A stretch of DNA of 64,000 nt from Kingdonia uniflora (GCA_014058105.1 JACGCM010002568.1:930001-994000); one strand, 5' to 3'. Shown: positions 43,200 to 54,970, counted from the first letter of the stretch. Notes: generated by a model from the sequence alone, not told the origin. A program made the numbers and translations.

Positions 43200-43850
43200 G
43201 TGTGGTCGATCTCTGGGTGCCCGCATGAGCGGGCAAGGCGTTGAGAGCCTTTCAAATTCCAAGTACCCTCGTGATTGCTGAATCGAAGGGTCTGATGGTA
43301 AGTCAAAGGTATAGCTCACATGGCCAGAAGCCAATCTCATCTGAGTATACCAAGGTATTCGGACTTCTTGTCAATGACAATGAAGTTAGTTTGAAGGGTA
43401 ATGGGGCCTGCAGTGACGGGTAGGCTGATACGGCCAACGGCGGCTTCTGTTGATCCATTGAAACCTTTTAGTTCGATGCTGGCAGCGGTTATGAGGTCTA
43501 TTTTCTTCATGGTTTGGATTGTTTAGAGAAAGAGAGCATCAGCTCCGCTCCCTGTATCTATAAGCATTGTATGACGGACGAGGTTCTCGATCTTAATCAT
43601 GATGACTAACGGATCAGAATGGGGGAAACGAATGTGTAAAGTGTCACAATCGATGAAAGAAATACCTTCGAGTTGAGGGTGACGGCTTGATTCTGGCAGA
43701 AGTCCGGGAAATTTCTCCTGATAGGTAAGCTTGTAACATTCTTTGATGCATTTTTGTTTGCTCATGGAATGTCCACTGTTTATGTTGTTGACTTCGATAA
43801 GCTTGAATCTATAGATGTGCACCTCGGCTGGGTCAGAAGCAGGGGTGGAT
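43200..43850 (-). pseudogene. Tat-F aspartic protease
   Basis: Reading IEVNNINSGHSMSK, CYKLTYQEKFPGLLPESSRHP, GISFIDCDTLHIRFPHSDPL and LVRHTMLID, then the active site Asp-Thr-Gly-Ser-Gly-Ala (43541-43558), the only intact Tat protease motif in the window. After a stop at 43522 it continues with LITAASIELKGFNGSTEAAVG, ISLPVTAGPITLQTNF and an HQTLRFSNHEGTWNLKG end near 43235. Confidence 0.85.
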
Positions 43851-43859
43851 AGAGATTTG

Positions 43860-45458
43860 AGGTAGGACCCATCGAGATAGCTTGGGAGATTAGCAATATA
43901 CTAGTGCAAACATCCTGCTCTAAAGATAAGTTCGATAGAGCGCTGAAGGGCGAAGCATTTATTGGTATGGTGACAATTATACTTATGGTTGGCACAGTAA
44001 GGTTTGCCTTGTCTGACTTTGATAGGGAAAGAGATGCGCCAAATGGTGTCTGCCAGTATGTGTGGTAGAAGGGTGCTGAGAAGGGCAGTGAGTGTAGGCA
44101 GGACAGGCCTTGGTTGCTTCTTGCGAGCTTCGGTACTGTTATCAATGTTGGGGCATTTGCGGCTCTCAGTCTCCTGTAAGACAGAAGCGATCAAGGGTAT
44201 GGGAGCAGAGTGGGGGCTGCTGAGGTTTATTAAATTTTACCATTTTTGAAGGTTGGCTCTGTTTGCGGGTCTCTTGAAGGGGTTCGAGATCGATATAGAC
44301 CTTCGAGAGCATCTCTTCGAGTGTTTTTGGTTTGTGGAGGACAAGGTGCTCTTTTACTCGGCTGTGGTCGGGCAGGGCATTCGAATATGCCAAAATAGCA
44401 TTCGAGCAGTCAAGATTTTCTATTTTCTGGGATTCGTCGAGGAATCTTCTGGTGAAGGCTTCGAGGGTCTCAGTTCCAGATTTTTTGAAATTGAAAAGAG
44501 CGTCAACTCTAACCTCTCTGTCTTTGTTGAAGGCAAACTGGGCGATGAAAAGTTGTGAAAGTTGCTCGAAGTTACAAATTAAACCATTTGGGAGATTGCG
44601 GTACCATCGAAGGGGATTATCGGTAAGGCTTATTAGAAAAAGGCGACATAATAGGTAGTCAGGCATGGAGTAGAAGCTCAGGGAGTTTTGGAATTCGGGG
44701 ATGTAGGATTTGGGGCCTGTGTAACGGTATTTGCTAAGTTTAGGAACACAATAGTTGAAGTGCATTTCGATAGCCAAAGGTTTGAGGCAGATCGGGCTAT
44801 TGAGGCGGCTCCAGGAGTTTATGGCTGGGCTCGTGCTAACGTGAATGACGGGTTATATTTTGTGGTCAAAGTCCTGCTATGTAACATGTGCAGGATGTGG
44901 GGGAGATTGACGACTTTGAAGGTTGTGAGGTCGAGTATGGGGGAGTAAGTCAGCACTGCGTTTGCCGAGCCGTTCCCGAGCAGGACTGCGTCTGGGGAGC
45001 CTAGAGGAGCGGAGGGTTGAGTCAGATGAGTCTTCTGTGGGGTGAATCCTGAGGTGAATGGAGCCTGTTAGGGGAGCAATACGGGGAAAACCTTCGGCAC
45101 CAGTGTGAACGGGGGGTATCTCGAGGTTTGGTGAATAACCTAAACGGGCGCGAGCAGAGACATGCGATGGGTCTGGTATCTGGGATGGGCGAGCAGGTTC
45201 CAAGGGCTATAATCTCTGTAGCTCTCGGATGGTGCTGCGCAGTTTATCGATTACTCTGTTCTATCTATTTTAATCGTTCAAGTGGCGATTCTGCTCAGTT
45301 TCCAGTGCCAAGCGGTGGCTTTCACGCTCCTAATTTAATTGGTTCTGGTGGCACTCCTCTGCCTCAGCGACATGTTGGGATAACAAGGCTATTTGGGCAG
45401 CGACTCCGTTAATGGAGTTGCCTGCCTGGGCTAAGTTGGAACGGCGTGTGGGTGCCAT
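43860..45458 (-). pseudogene. Tat-F gag
   Basis: Start chosen at MAPTRRSNLAQAGNSINGVA (45458), 85 bases inside the 5' LTR border. N-terminal helical Gln-rich part, proline-rich linker (SARARLGYSPNLEIPPVH), then the capsid core, open at 44166-44777: EFQNSLSFYSMPDYLLCRLF, NPLRWYRNLPNGLICNFEQL, FNKDREVRVDALFNFKKSG, EAFTRRFLDESQKIENLD and EHLVLHKPKTLEEMLSKV. Nucleocapsid at 43901-44194: PYCANHKYNCHHTNKCFAL with a Cys/His/His/Cys knuckle. One stop (TAG in the N-terminal part) and a few shifts prevent a single frame. Confidence 0.87.
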
Positions 45459-45526
45459 TGAGGGTAATCTGCTGATGTAGAAAACACAAGGAGGGGAAAA
45501 AGGAATGAAGATTGGTAGGGTGAGAA

Positions 45527-45543
45527 GCACAGACGACACCAAT
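45527..45543 (-). other. Primer-binding site of Tat-F
   Basis: Minus-strand ATTGGTGTCGTCTGTGC directly follows the 5' LTR. It shares TGGTGTCGTCTG with the first bases of the window (Tat-A) and differs from TGGCGCCGTCTG of B by CG-to-TG/CA-type changes. Confidence 0.75.
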
Positions 45544-46259
45544 TTTAGGGGGATAACTTTGTTTGGACTTCGAAGTGGGTCCTCACAACGTAGAATCAAT
45601 CTTCAATCAAAGGTTACAAGCAATTGACCTAAAGTAAGATCTAACTATAGACAAACACTTGCGTAGAGGCCCGAATATGACTCTCTACGACCTCTGATGA
45701 GAATTTTTAAGACAGATTGTATTACTGAAGAGTAAATGACAGGGTTCTAGTACAGAGTGTCTGGGTGGTCAAAGGTAAAATACAAAGTGTAGGAGATGAT
45801 TTTTCTAACCCCTTCTTGGTTTCCCCCCTCCTCAATTTATAGAGATACAGGGAACTGAGTCACCAAGAGTGGGTCAAGATTATATGATTACTGTCAGGAA
45901 AACTCGACGAGTTATGGGCACCGGTCATGTCGGTTCTGTCACTGCAGCATTTATTGGTGATGTCTCTGAATGGCGCGGTGGTTGGACCTGTCACTGTAGC
46001 TGCACGGGCCAATCAATGCGCCGTCTAATCTGATAAGGTGGTTGCCTGTCTTATCTTGCTTCGATCATGTGTTAGCAAGGTCAAAGAATTTCTGCTGTAG
46101 TATGTTAATCCGTTCTCGAAGATTTATCTGATGTTAAAGCTTCGTCTTTGGGGGATCTCTGGGGAGTCTATTTTAGAGATTGAGTAGGCTTCGATTCATT
46201 CGAGTAGGCTGTGATGTTGGCTTCGACTGACTGTCGAAGGCTGCGAGTAGGCTGCTACA
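45544..46259 (-). repeat. 5' LTR of Tat-F
   Basis: 716 bp, plus-strand ends TTTAGGGGGATAACTTTG and GAGTAGGCTGCTACA. Followed at once by TGAAT, the right target copy. It differs from 34203-34918 by roughly one base in ten over the first 145 bases. Confidence 0.93.
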
Positions 46260-46264
46260 TGAAT

Positions 46265-47735
46265 GAAGAGTTAACACGCGAAGGGAGGCCTTTAATCGAG
46301 TGGTTTAATGTTGTATCGTTCTACTCAAAGAAGGGGAATATTAAGGGAGGAACATACCATATTAAGTGTCACTTGGAGAGGCTATGGTTATTCGACTTAT
46401 GTTCGACTGGGCGCGGGTAGGATAACGATTTTGTAGTAGTGATAGGTTATGAGTACGCCGATGGGGAGGTAGATTTTTCTCTGATCAATAGGCTATACAA
46501 CCTAAATAAGTTTATGAGCAAGTATATGTTGATGTATTGCTTTAGATTGTGTTTAACTTTCAATTTGTGGTTTGTAGATCTTGCCAATAGGGGACTGAAA
46601 ATCCCTTAGTTCTACATTGACTACCTGATCAACGAAAGTGAGGATCGAGTGAAGAAGGTGCTTTTAAAGCTGGAAATTATAAGAAATAGACGAAAGAAGA
46701 TGGATACATTATTGAGTGAAGTATCGACTACAGCTGGGTTGTCGCAGAGGAGAAAAAAGGTAGGTCCCTCCGAAGGAGTAAGTGATATGGGCAATAATAA
46801 TCTAACAAGGAAGTCAAGCTTCATGTCGAGGACCCATCGAGGAGTTCTTCTATCAACGGCTGAGGTAAGGGGTCGAAGTTTGAATGCCCCTGAAGTGATT
46901 CTACAAGCAATGCAATAGGCCCAGAAGGACAAAGGAAAAACCATTATTAAAGGTTTGACCACTCACTTGACGAAAACAATGCCTCGAAAGATAAGTTATG
47001 ATCAGATGGCTGAAGGGGCAAACTCAGCCGAAGCCAAGAAGCTCGCGGCCGAACAATAGGAGGCTATTCAACCATCGGCAGAGTCGATGATATATTTGTA
47101 CTCCACTAACCCAAAAGAAGCAGATCGCCGTGCCGAAGTGGTGTAACGCGAAATATGTGTTTTTAGTCTTTGGAAATTGGAAATAAATCAAACTTTATGT
47201 TGATAATTTTTGAATGGTCGAGGTGTTTGTGATCGGTGCAGATACAGGCCTGTATGATCTCATTTATAAGGGCTCTAAAGGAGTCTAGTGAGAAGTTGAA
47301 GGAATCAATTGATGGGAGGAAGCTCGCGAAGGGAACCACCTTGTCTCTGCATTCCCAAGCCACCGAGCTAGAGAGGGAAATACTGCAAATTCGTTCTAAT
47401 GCGGCGAAGGAGAGCCTGGCAGTGGTTGAGCGATATGGCGCAAAGGTGGCAGTATTAAAGGCGTAGGTGGAAAGGCAAGAGGTGTAACTGTAAGATAATC
47501 ATGCACGCTTTTAATCAATCAATGACCAAGAGTGTGAGGTAACTTCGGCGTTAAAGAAATTTATTGACGGGCTGGGCCATAATCCTGAAGCCTTCAAACT
47601 CTATCCCCCAGAAGAAGATGATCCTTTCTTCGATGATGTAACAAATGCACGAGGGACAGAGTCGAGACCTAAGGTCGAGGTGGCTGGCATGGAGAATGGA
47701 AGCCACACCTGTAGGGGAGAATCTTGGTGTTGAAG
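46265..47735 (+). pseudogene. aORF2 of Tat-B, second part (after Tat-F)
   Basis: Resumes in frame: EELTREGRPLIEWFNVVSFYSKKGNIKGGTYHIKC, LFDLCSTGRG, then DNDFVVVIGYEYADGE. The phase-1 intron of D and F is here too, but its donor reads ATAAGTTT instead of GTAAGTTT (about 46508). After the acceptor (TTTGTAG, 46578), FYIDYLINESEDRVKKVLLKLEIIRNRRKKMDTLLSEV corresponds to the NYIDTLHGASEDWVYSVFESL block of F. A coiled coil (KESSEKLKESIDGRKLAK, ELEREILQIRSNAAKE) lies at 47236-47466 and the end FIDGLGHNPEAFKLYPPEEDDPF at about 47560-47640. Confidence 0.7.
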
Positions 47736-47990
47736 AAATGTTTGTGCCTGTGGAGAACCCAGGTAATCTTGTTTGTGTTGTTTGTCTGAGAGAAAAAAAA
47801 ACTTGTCTTGATCTGGTTTTGATGTTTTGTAACAAACTTTTCAGTTTGTTTGTGATGGATGTTGAAACACTGTTTTGCTATTTTCATTTGAACATGTTGT
47901 TTGATCGAATGTGTTGGTTAAAATTTTGAACTTACAGTTGATATATGTTGGTATTGTGGAAAGATGTATGTTTTGATCCTGAGTGAAGTA

Positions 47991-48420
47991 AGATGTGGTC
48001 GACCCTAATGCATCCCCGAGTGTCCAATCTTTCGACAATCATGCCACTCGGTTTTGCTCAAATTGGAGCTTTGAAAAAGTTCGAGGTCACCCCCAAGTAT
48101 CATTCGGGTCAAAGGGTTGACTGTATACTTAAGTTTGTCAAAATTAAGAAGTTTGCAGAGCTTTGAGCTCGCCCCTAGGTATTTCCATCCACAGGTTTGA
48201 TCCTGAGCAAAGAAAGATGTGGTCGACCCCAATGCATCCTCGAGTGTCCAATCTTTCAACTATTCATGCCACTCAGGTTTGCTTGAATTGGATCTTTGAA
48301 AAACTTCAAGGTCGCCCCCAAGTATCAGTCATGGCGAAGGGTTGACTAGATACTTAGGTTTATCCAAATCAAGAAGTTCGCAGAGCTATGAGATGATGCA
48401 CATGGTTGAAAAAATGTGTA
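47991..48420 (-). repeat. Tandem repeat of about 224 bp in Tat-B
   Basis: Two units beginning AGATGTGGTCGACCC (47991 and 48215), each with CGAGTGTCCAATCTTTC, CCAAGTATCA(T/G)TC and GGTTGACT. Longer period than in D and F (about 195), but it shares the AGTATCAGTC/TGATACTTGGG core and the same place between integrase and aORF2. Confidence 0.82.
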
Positions 48421-48933
48421 CATTAATTATACTGTAGTTACATCAACGGTGAGGGATGGTGGTCGCGGCCTATTGTATGAGACTAACTACATCCTATTCC
48501 ATGGGTTGGGTAAAGGTTCCACGACTTCAGTCATAAGGTAGCACGATCCTTTATTTATTTTTAAGAACAGTACATATGGTCATTCCCAAGATTAAGCTAG
48601 CTTGCCAACATTACGTGGTTTCGAAGAGGGGATGACTCGATGGAGTACTAAATCGCTGATATCAAAACTGCATCGTCGAACCCTTTTATTGTATGATTTC
48701 TGGAGAGAGATTTTGTAATGCCTAAGGTTATCATATTGTATCCGAGTTTGAACTCATTGTCTTTATCTGAAAGATCGGGGCGCATGTTAGAACCTCGAAC
48801 TGAGTTTGCAAGACTACTTTCGTACCATAGGCCAAGAGGAAAGGAGTATAATATATCACTTTGCATGGTATGGTGCGGTAATCCCAAAGTACATGTTGTA
48901 ACTCTTGGACCCAACGTCGCTTTGCTTGGTATG
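48421..48933 (-). pseudogene. Tat-B integrase, C-terminal remnant
   Basis: Minus strand: KRRWVQELQHVLWDYRTIPCK, YYTPFLLAYGTKVVLQTQFE, then DNEFKLG in a second frame. It parallels GRWV-ELQHILWAYR and LLAYATEAVLPTQFE of D. The reading starts abruptly at about 48933, where Athila-H 3' DNA is joined; the catalytic core and everything up to mid gag are missing from B. Confidence 0.8.
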
Positions 48934-50180
48934 GTGTGGTGCCCCATCATGACCTAAACTTAGGATTCTCACACGTAGTATTTTCTTGTGCTCCTTTCAC
49001 ATAGTTCATGGTCAAACTCGAGATTGGTGATAATTTTTCATATTTCAGTTCTTAATCATACGAATAACCTTGCAGCGTGAAAGTTTTTAAAGCACATTTG
49101 GCATATTATATTTTTTCTTAGGAATAAACTTATTCTTAGGCAGTTGTATCCCTAGTAGCAAACTATTCCTAACATACATGTTAAATTTCCCTTATACTGA
49201 GCAAAAATCTATTGAAGGTATTAATTAAAAAACTGTAGTGAAGTGCACGTTTTTAAAATATGCCAAGTTTACTTGAATTAGTCGCTAATAAAAAGATAAT
49301 ATATCTAGCTTAAGATAGTCCAAAATATTCTAGTGTATATTGGTACAATTTCAAATTTTATAATTATTTGGAAATTCGTCAAAAATATATCATAAATTGT
49401 CAAAGTGCAATTATTTCACTTTTCTTCAAAAAGCATGTAAATAAAAGGTTCCCTACCCCCAAACTTAAGTAAAACATTGCCCTCAATGTTTGAGAGCATA
49501 AAAAATGGAGGATAAAAACTGAAATTTCTCACCTGAATATGTTATGGGTTGACTCCTAAGAAGCGCTAAGTTTACCGCCTTCAGCCAGACAAATGTACCC
49601 CCAAACTAAAATTTTCAATATGATTGGAAGGGTACGAAGTTTAAAAGGTAATGTACTATCCTGGTTGCGAATTTTCTTTCAAAAACCAGATAATACATGA
49701 ATGGTGGTCCTCAATATTAGCCCCTAATTGAGCAAATATAATCTGTAAAAACCAGAGAGAGTTCAAAACTAATTCTCTATAAAAAATATATTTTCTAAGA
49801 ACTTTGCCTGTCATTTGATGATTCCAAGTTCAAAATTTTAGACAAATCAAGAAAAACCATTTTCTCCAAGATAAAGCAAACACATACCCAGGGAACATAT
49901 TTTTCTTTAGAATTTTCAATGCAATCATATGATTACTACGTGTTGCAGTAAATAATAAGATTGGTATACAAGTATTCATCCCCGAAAATGTACTAGATTC
50001 AAAACTTGATTTTCCTGGAAAGATATTTTCTTTAAAAATTTTCAAAACCCCCATGTTATCGTTGATATTCCAAAAAATGTAAGAAGTAGTTCTGAAAAAC
50101 AAAGTTCGTGACGTATCCCCAAAATTATAATTTTTAAAAAAGAGGCTTTCTTTTAGTATAAGAAAAACTATATGACATAT
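48934..50180 (-). other. 3' non-coding region of Athila-H
   Basis: Reverse complement of Athila-C 30530-31280 in its left half (shared AAGTTTAGGTCATGATGGGGC and GGAGTCAACCCATAAC text). The right part (49600-50180) has no counterpart in C that I can see and no gene. Confidence 0.65.
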
Positions 50181-51344
50181 TTATGGATATGGGGATCGGG
50201 GAACAATTAATTCTAACAAATATTTAAAATGTGTGTGCCTAAAATCATAACTTATCTCAAGGGACACATCCCGACCATTGACGCGGATATTCATTGGCTT
50301 AGGAACAGGGCCAACTTAAAACACTTTTTCAGATGATAATGATTGTAGCATTTCGCGAATCCCAGGATCATTCGAGTCCTTAAAATAATTTAAACATTCA
50401 TCAATAGAAATGCAACAAGAGTTATCTCAATACAAGTCCTCAAAATTGTTTATGGTTATGGTACCCCCATTTAGCTCTGGCGATGGGGGTATGGATTTAA
50501 GGAAGAGAGATGAAGAAGGTGACACTGGTTGGGGTAAAGATGGAGCTCGTATTTTCTCAAGAATTAATGTTGAATTTACACTTTTAGGAAATCTGTCATC
50601 ATCCACATCATCTGAGAAATCGTCGAAGAATTTGGAAAAAAACTCACTTTCTGCCATGATATCATTTGTGATTTCGTGGGGCTCTATCTGTGAAGGGATG
50701 AATAATGACATCAGTGGTTGAATGTTGAGGGAGGAATTAGGAGGTGATTGAGAAAGAATTTTTTTGAACATGTTAGCCACTTCTTTTAGAACTTCTTGTG
50801 ACATAGGATCGTCGACCTTAAAATATTCATCTTCTAAATATGTCTCGTAATATGGCATCCATTCACCTCACGGAGAAAATATTCTTTGATTACGCTTGAA
50901 TTCATTATTTTCTAAATCACAAGGGGATTTGACTTCAAGTTCTTCTTCTTCATTGTTTAGAAGTTTTTCGTACTCTATTTCACTCCACGTGGTTGAGAAC
51001 TAAGTTATCTGAGTCTCTAATCTAGAGATAAATTGGATCACAGAAATTTGATTCACCAATTTCTGTTGTTGGAATTGCATCATTTGTTGCTGAAATTGTA
51101 ATGTTTGTTGTTAGCTTTCCATTGATTATTGCATGAAAAAAGAAAGGGTGTCTTCCAAAGATGGTTTAAGTGGAGTGGGTGGGAACTATTTAGATGCCTG
51201 AAAGGATTACAGAGACTGTATATAAGAATGAGGTTGGAAAGGTTCTACGTATTGAGAATTTTGGTGATCCCATGATTAAAAATTATTTTGAGGATATTGT
51301 GGGATGTCAAAATGTGAGTCGTATAAATTCCAATGTTCTTGCAT
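50181..51344 (-). pseudogene. gag-like ORF of the non-autonomous Athila-H
   Basis: About 388 codons from MQEHWNLYDSHFDIPQYPQN (51344) to a TAA at 50181-50183, with roughly seven in-frame stops. The N-terminal third matches the C-terminal, Gln-rich gag of Athila-C (SLEDTLSFFMQ, LQFQQQMMQFQQQ). The rest is new: EIEYEKLLNNEEEELEVKSP, then an open stretch (50427-50858) MPYYETYLEDEYFKVDDPMS, VANMFKKILSQSPPN, ITNDIMAESEFFSKFFDDFS, and an end GPVPKPMNIRVNGRDVSLE. Acidic and Asp/Ser-rich. No protease or polymerase motif. Function unknown; a particle-related role is a guess. Confidence 0.65.
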
Positions 51345-52862
51345 GTACGAAATTTTATAATTAAATTAACACCCAATGTAATAAAAAATTAATCAAGCCT
51401 AAAACTCTAGCAATTTAACATTTTTTTATATGAAATAATTAGGTCTCCTCTTTATAATTCTATGTTCACAAAAGAGTAGGATGGTCAAAGGCTTTGGTTC
51501 CTACACTCCCTTGCGTCACTGTGCTAGTACTAGCTTAAAGTAGATGTTCAGTCCTCACGCCCGAGCGAGTCGCCTTATCGTACGTAAGCACCCGGAACGG
51601 TGATGTCGCAAATCTACAACCAATATTTTGTGGCACTAGGCTGGGGCCATATCCTACAAACCCGTGTTTGCACCCCGGTCTGGTACACTTATCCGTTGGG
51701 TGATTAAATCCTGCGGGAATCTTGCTACTTTTTTTATTATCAGTTATTTTCAGGCCTGGAACTTTCAATTTTCGTGTGATACAAATTTCTTTGTATCCCT
51801 AATGGTTGGTCCTACTTATTAAAGAGCTTTTTAGGTGATGAAATCCCGCAAGTCTCTAGCAGTTTTTACCTTTACTAATTTTGGAATGAAAAAAAATTTT
51901 AAACACAACAATAGGTCAATAAAAACACAGCAATATTTTTATTAGAGCAGCGCGTATTTGCACAGTCCACACGACATTATGCTCCTGGTATCGAGGTAGA
52001 GCGGATATGAACCCCTTCTAGATGTCAAGTTTATAGAGGTACCAACCTACGTGAAGTGTTTCCCGGTGAAGTTGTGGCCGCCCCTTCACTTAAGGGGTGA
52101 AAGAAGGAAGTGCCCCTTCATTTAGGGGGCACAAGTAGGATTAGATAGAAACTTGCCAATGTACTTTGTAAATTCCTCACGATCTCTGAGTACCAACTTT
52201 GTGACTATCCTGCAAAGCAAGAGAAAATGGATTAGTGAACTTGCGACAGTTATATTAATCAGCTTTTCAAGTTTATTATAGTCTATGATGTCCCAATTTT
52301 CAAAAGCGCATATCTTTCAGCTCGGTTGAGTGAGAATATTAAATAATATCAATTTGGAAAGATAATTCATAAAGGAATAATATTTAAGAATAAAGTTTTC
52401 TATAATTTATCTTACCAACCACTCAAAACAAGTGATTAATGAAAAGCGGCGTCCATTACTGAGACTGTTTTTACTGTTGTTTCAAAAGACTATAACTCTC
52501 AGACGACTAAGCAAAAAAATATGATCTATAGCAATTCATAAATGGCTTTGAATTATCTAAAAATTTTGTACAAAACACATTTCCCAGTTGTGAATTTTAG
52601 ATGGTCAAAATTTGTGAAACATTCATGAATACACTCTTCATTGAAAACTGAGTATGTTTCTTTCAAAATTAATATCTTCTAAACCGCTTCTCAGAAATTG
52701 TTAAATCTAATTTATTCGGAAAGAAATCTCATAGATCTAATCATAAAACTAATTACAAAACTTAAGAACTAATCTTGATGGCACATCAACAAGCTAAAAT
52801 AGAATAAAATAATTTAAAGAAAAGAAATTCAGTATTAAAATGTATCGTTTTCGCCATTGCCT
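51345..52862 (-). other. Leader of Athila-H, including the conserved block
   Basis: No protein. 51480-51850 matches the structured block of Athila-C (22760-23200), including GACTCGCTCGGGCGTGA and the hairpin with arms GATACAAA/TTTGTATC (51778-51797). 51950-52170 matches the C leader around 22480-22690. The rest is AT-rich. Confidence 0.65.
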
Positions 52863-52879
52863 CTCCGGCAACGGCGCCA
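52863..52879 (-). other. Primer-binding site of Athila-H
   Basis: Minus-strand TGGCGCCGTTGCCGGAG, two bases inside the LTR end. It matches the complement of the 3' end of plant tRNA-Asp(GUC), the Athila primer, at all but one position as I recall that tRNA. Confidence 0.85.
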
Positions 52880-52881
52880 TT

Positions 52882-54113
52882 TGATAAGAGGTTTTTAGAG
52901 CCTCTAGCAAAATATCTGCTTAAAGTACGGTTGTCGAATTGTAAGATGGATGAGTGGGATCGAATCCACAAGGAGGCTTGGAAAAACAAATACTTTCTAG
53001 GCCGAATTACGATTTTATAAGGGGTAAATCTAACATGAATAAATAAAAGCTAATTATAAAACTTAATGAGAGAGCTAAGGTTCAGACTTGGCATCTTCCT
53101 TTCAAAGCACTAATCAATATTTAACTAGATTTTAATATCTCCATTCATCATATGGTCGTGTTAAGACACATACAATGTTGTAAAATAAACCACTAAATCT
53201 ATGGTCAAGCATTTAGTGGTTATACTTTTAAGTGATGGTGAAGAGTGTCTTATAGAATTATCAACTCAATCATGGATAGACTTGAGTGAGTTCTCTAGTG
53301 TTTCCTCTTGTTTAGATCTCCAAATCAAGTCTACGGTTAGTAACACTTGTTTGTATCCAAAGTTATCGTACACGAGCCGAGGCTATGGTCAAGCCTTAGA
53401 TATGATGCACTAACTTATCAATCATGAAGTACTAATAGAAAACTAATTAGAACCTAATTAATTCCAACTATTGCTCATCCAAGAAGAGGCCTTACCCTAG
53501 CCTTAGCTAGGAGATTAGCCGCTCATCTGGGACTTCATCGCATAAACAACTAATGAAGACATTAGCAAAAATTAAACTAAAAGAGAAGAAGAAGACAATT
53601 AAATAAAAACTAGGGCTTTATTTCTTCTAAACTTGCTCCAATATGAGATGCCCAATTACAATGGGGGGTTCTTTTTAAAGGAAAAGGAACCCAAATTTAG
53701 AAACTGTACATTAAATTGTAAAGAATATTTTCACAAATAATATCTTCTAATTTTACAACCAATCACCTAAGATTCTTACATATAATTCCCTTAAGTGATG
53801 TAGAGATCTTTCTTCATGGAAACTCTTGCATATATCTACAATATAAAATATCTTCAAGGATCTTGGATGCAATATATTCTTTGATCTTATTCTCCAAGAA
53901 AATTTGCTTAAATATTTCTTCAATCTGGAGACTAAATATATTGTGTCTTTGACTTTTTGCGTTATGAACTGCTGGAGACACTTTTACTTGACTTTAAGAG
54001 TTTGGTTTTAAATATCTATCTCCAATAGCTGCAATCAAACAAACGTACATAAGTACTTAAAATTAAATATAATGGACGACTAAAATATATGTTCGGGTAT
54101 ATTAAAAAATTCA
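52882..54113 (-). repeat. 5' LTR of Athila-H
   Basis: About 1232 bp, plus-strand start TGATAAGAGGTTTTTAGAGCC. It aligns with the C LTRs, including the CTAGCCTTAGCTAGG palindrome (53496-53512). The outer end should read ...ATTATGCGCTCATCA but stops at ATTCATAA (54113), so the last 10-15 bases are lost or mutated. B gag text follows. Confidence 0.88.
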
Positions 54114-54970
54114 TAAGATGTGATCGGTTGTAGAGTGCAGTCTTAAAGCATTCTAAAACTTCATAATATGGGATTGTCAATCGGTGATATGGTATTTGTG
54201 GATTTTAGGGGTATGGAAGTTGGAAGGCACCTCGATAGCAAGGAGCTACGGGCAGATTGAGTTATTGAGCCTTCTCAACGAATTTGGGGTAGGGCTTACG
54301 CTGATGCTATGGCGGCATGGATTTTTTGGTCGAGCTCTTTCTGGGTGAGATAGGCTGGTCGAGGGGGAGAATACTAAGGTCGTGGATGGTAAGGCTGCAG
54401 GATAGGGGTGTGCTCAGCACTGCATTCTCCAAGATGTTTTCGAGTAGGGCGTTGTGTAAGATGTCGGGAGGTTCAAAGGGTAGAATTGGGCGAATCCTCA
54501 ATAATAGGGAGGCTGAGATGGATCGATCCTGTGGTCATGGTAGTAGGGACACCTTTGACACCAAGGTGGACCGGAGGAACCTCGGTTTAGGGGTCGGGCC
54601 CGAAGTGTGCGCGGGCTAAGCCGCGCGAGGGGACAGAGGCCCAGGAACGTATAGGGGCATCCTGGATATGTACTTGTTGAAGTTCGTAAACCGTGTGATG
54701 CAGTTCATCAAGAGCCCAGTGTTGTTTATCATTGTCGTCTAAACAGCGCTGCTGCTTTGCCTCGACTTCCTGCCGACGATCCTCACGGTCAAGGTGTAAC
54801 TGGTTAGTATAGCTTTCTTCCGCCTGAACAAATTATTGGCTAATGAGGGCTTAGTTGGGCGGTGATGCCGTTAGCGGAGGTGCCGACAATAGTGGAGTTG
54901 GATCAAAGGGTGTGGGCCATTAGATATGGCTATAGGGTAAAAGAAAAAAGTATTAGAGGTAGTGGGTATA
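54114..54970 (-). pseudogene. Tat-B gag, N-terminal part
   Basis: Minus-strand text homologous to 44650-45480 of F: the LSGTA-NGITAQ start near 54890, a helical EEHRQ-like part, a proline-rich linker (open at 54307-54501, RPILPFEPPDILHNALL) and the approach to the capsid core. It ends at 54114, where the Athila-H LTR begins. Broken by stops and shifts. Confidence 0.72.

Larger units (their letters stand above)
34203..46259 (-). mobile_element. Tat-F: structurally complete Tat-lineage element in Tat-B
   Basis: 12,057 bp, LTRs 34203-34918 and 45544-46259 (both 716 bp), target duplication TGAAT (34198-34202, 46260-46264). Removing it restores the antisense reading of B. The only Tat element here with all parts and no later insertion. 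On the minus strand: gag 45458-43860, protease, reverse transcriptase, two RNase H, integrase to about 39990; tandem repeat; on the plus strand aORF1 and aORF2; polypurine tract. Its genes still carry stops and a mutated reverse transcriptase active site. Confidence 0.94.
48934..54113 (-). mobile_element. Athila-H: 3'-truncated, pol-less Athila element in Tat-B
   Basis: Minus-strand element with 5' LTR (52882-54113), intact tRNA-Asp-type primer-binding site, leader, one gag-like ORF and 3' non-coding DNA. It lacks protease, reverse transcriptase and integrase, and its 3' LTR is gone. The left edge at about 48934 lies inside sequence equal to 31258-31280 of Athila-C and is joined to B's integrase. 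Because B also lacks about 4.3 kb there, one deletion probably removed the 3' end of H together with the adjoining B pol. Confidence 0.85.
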
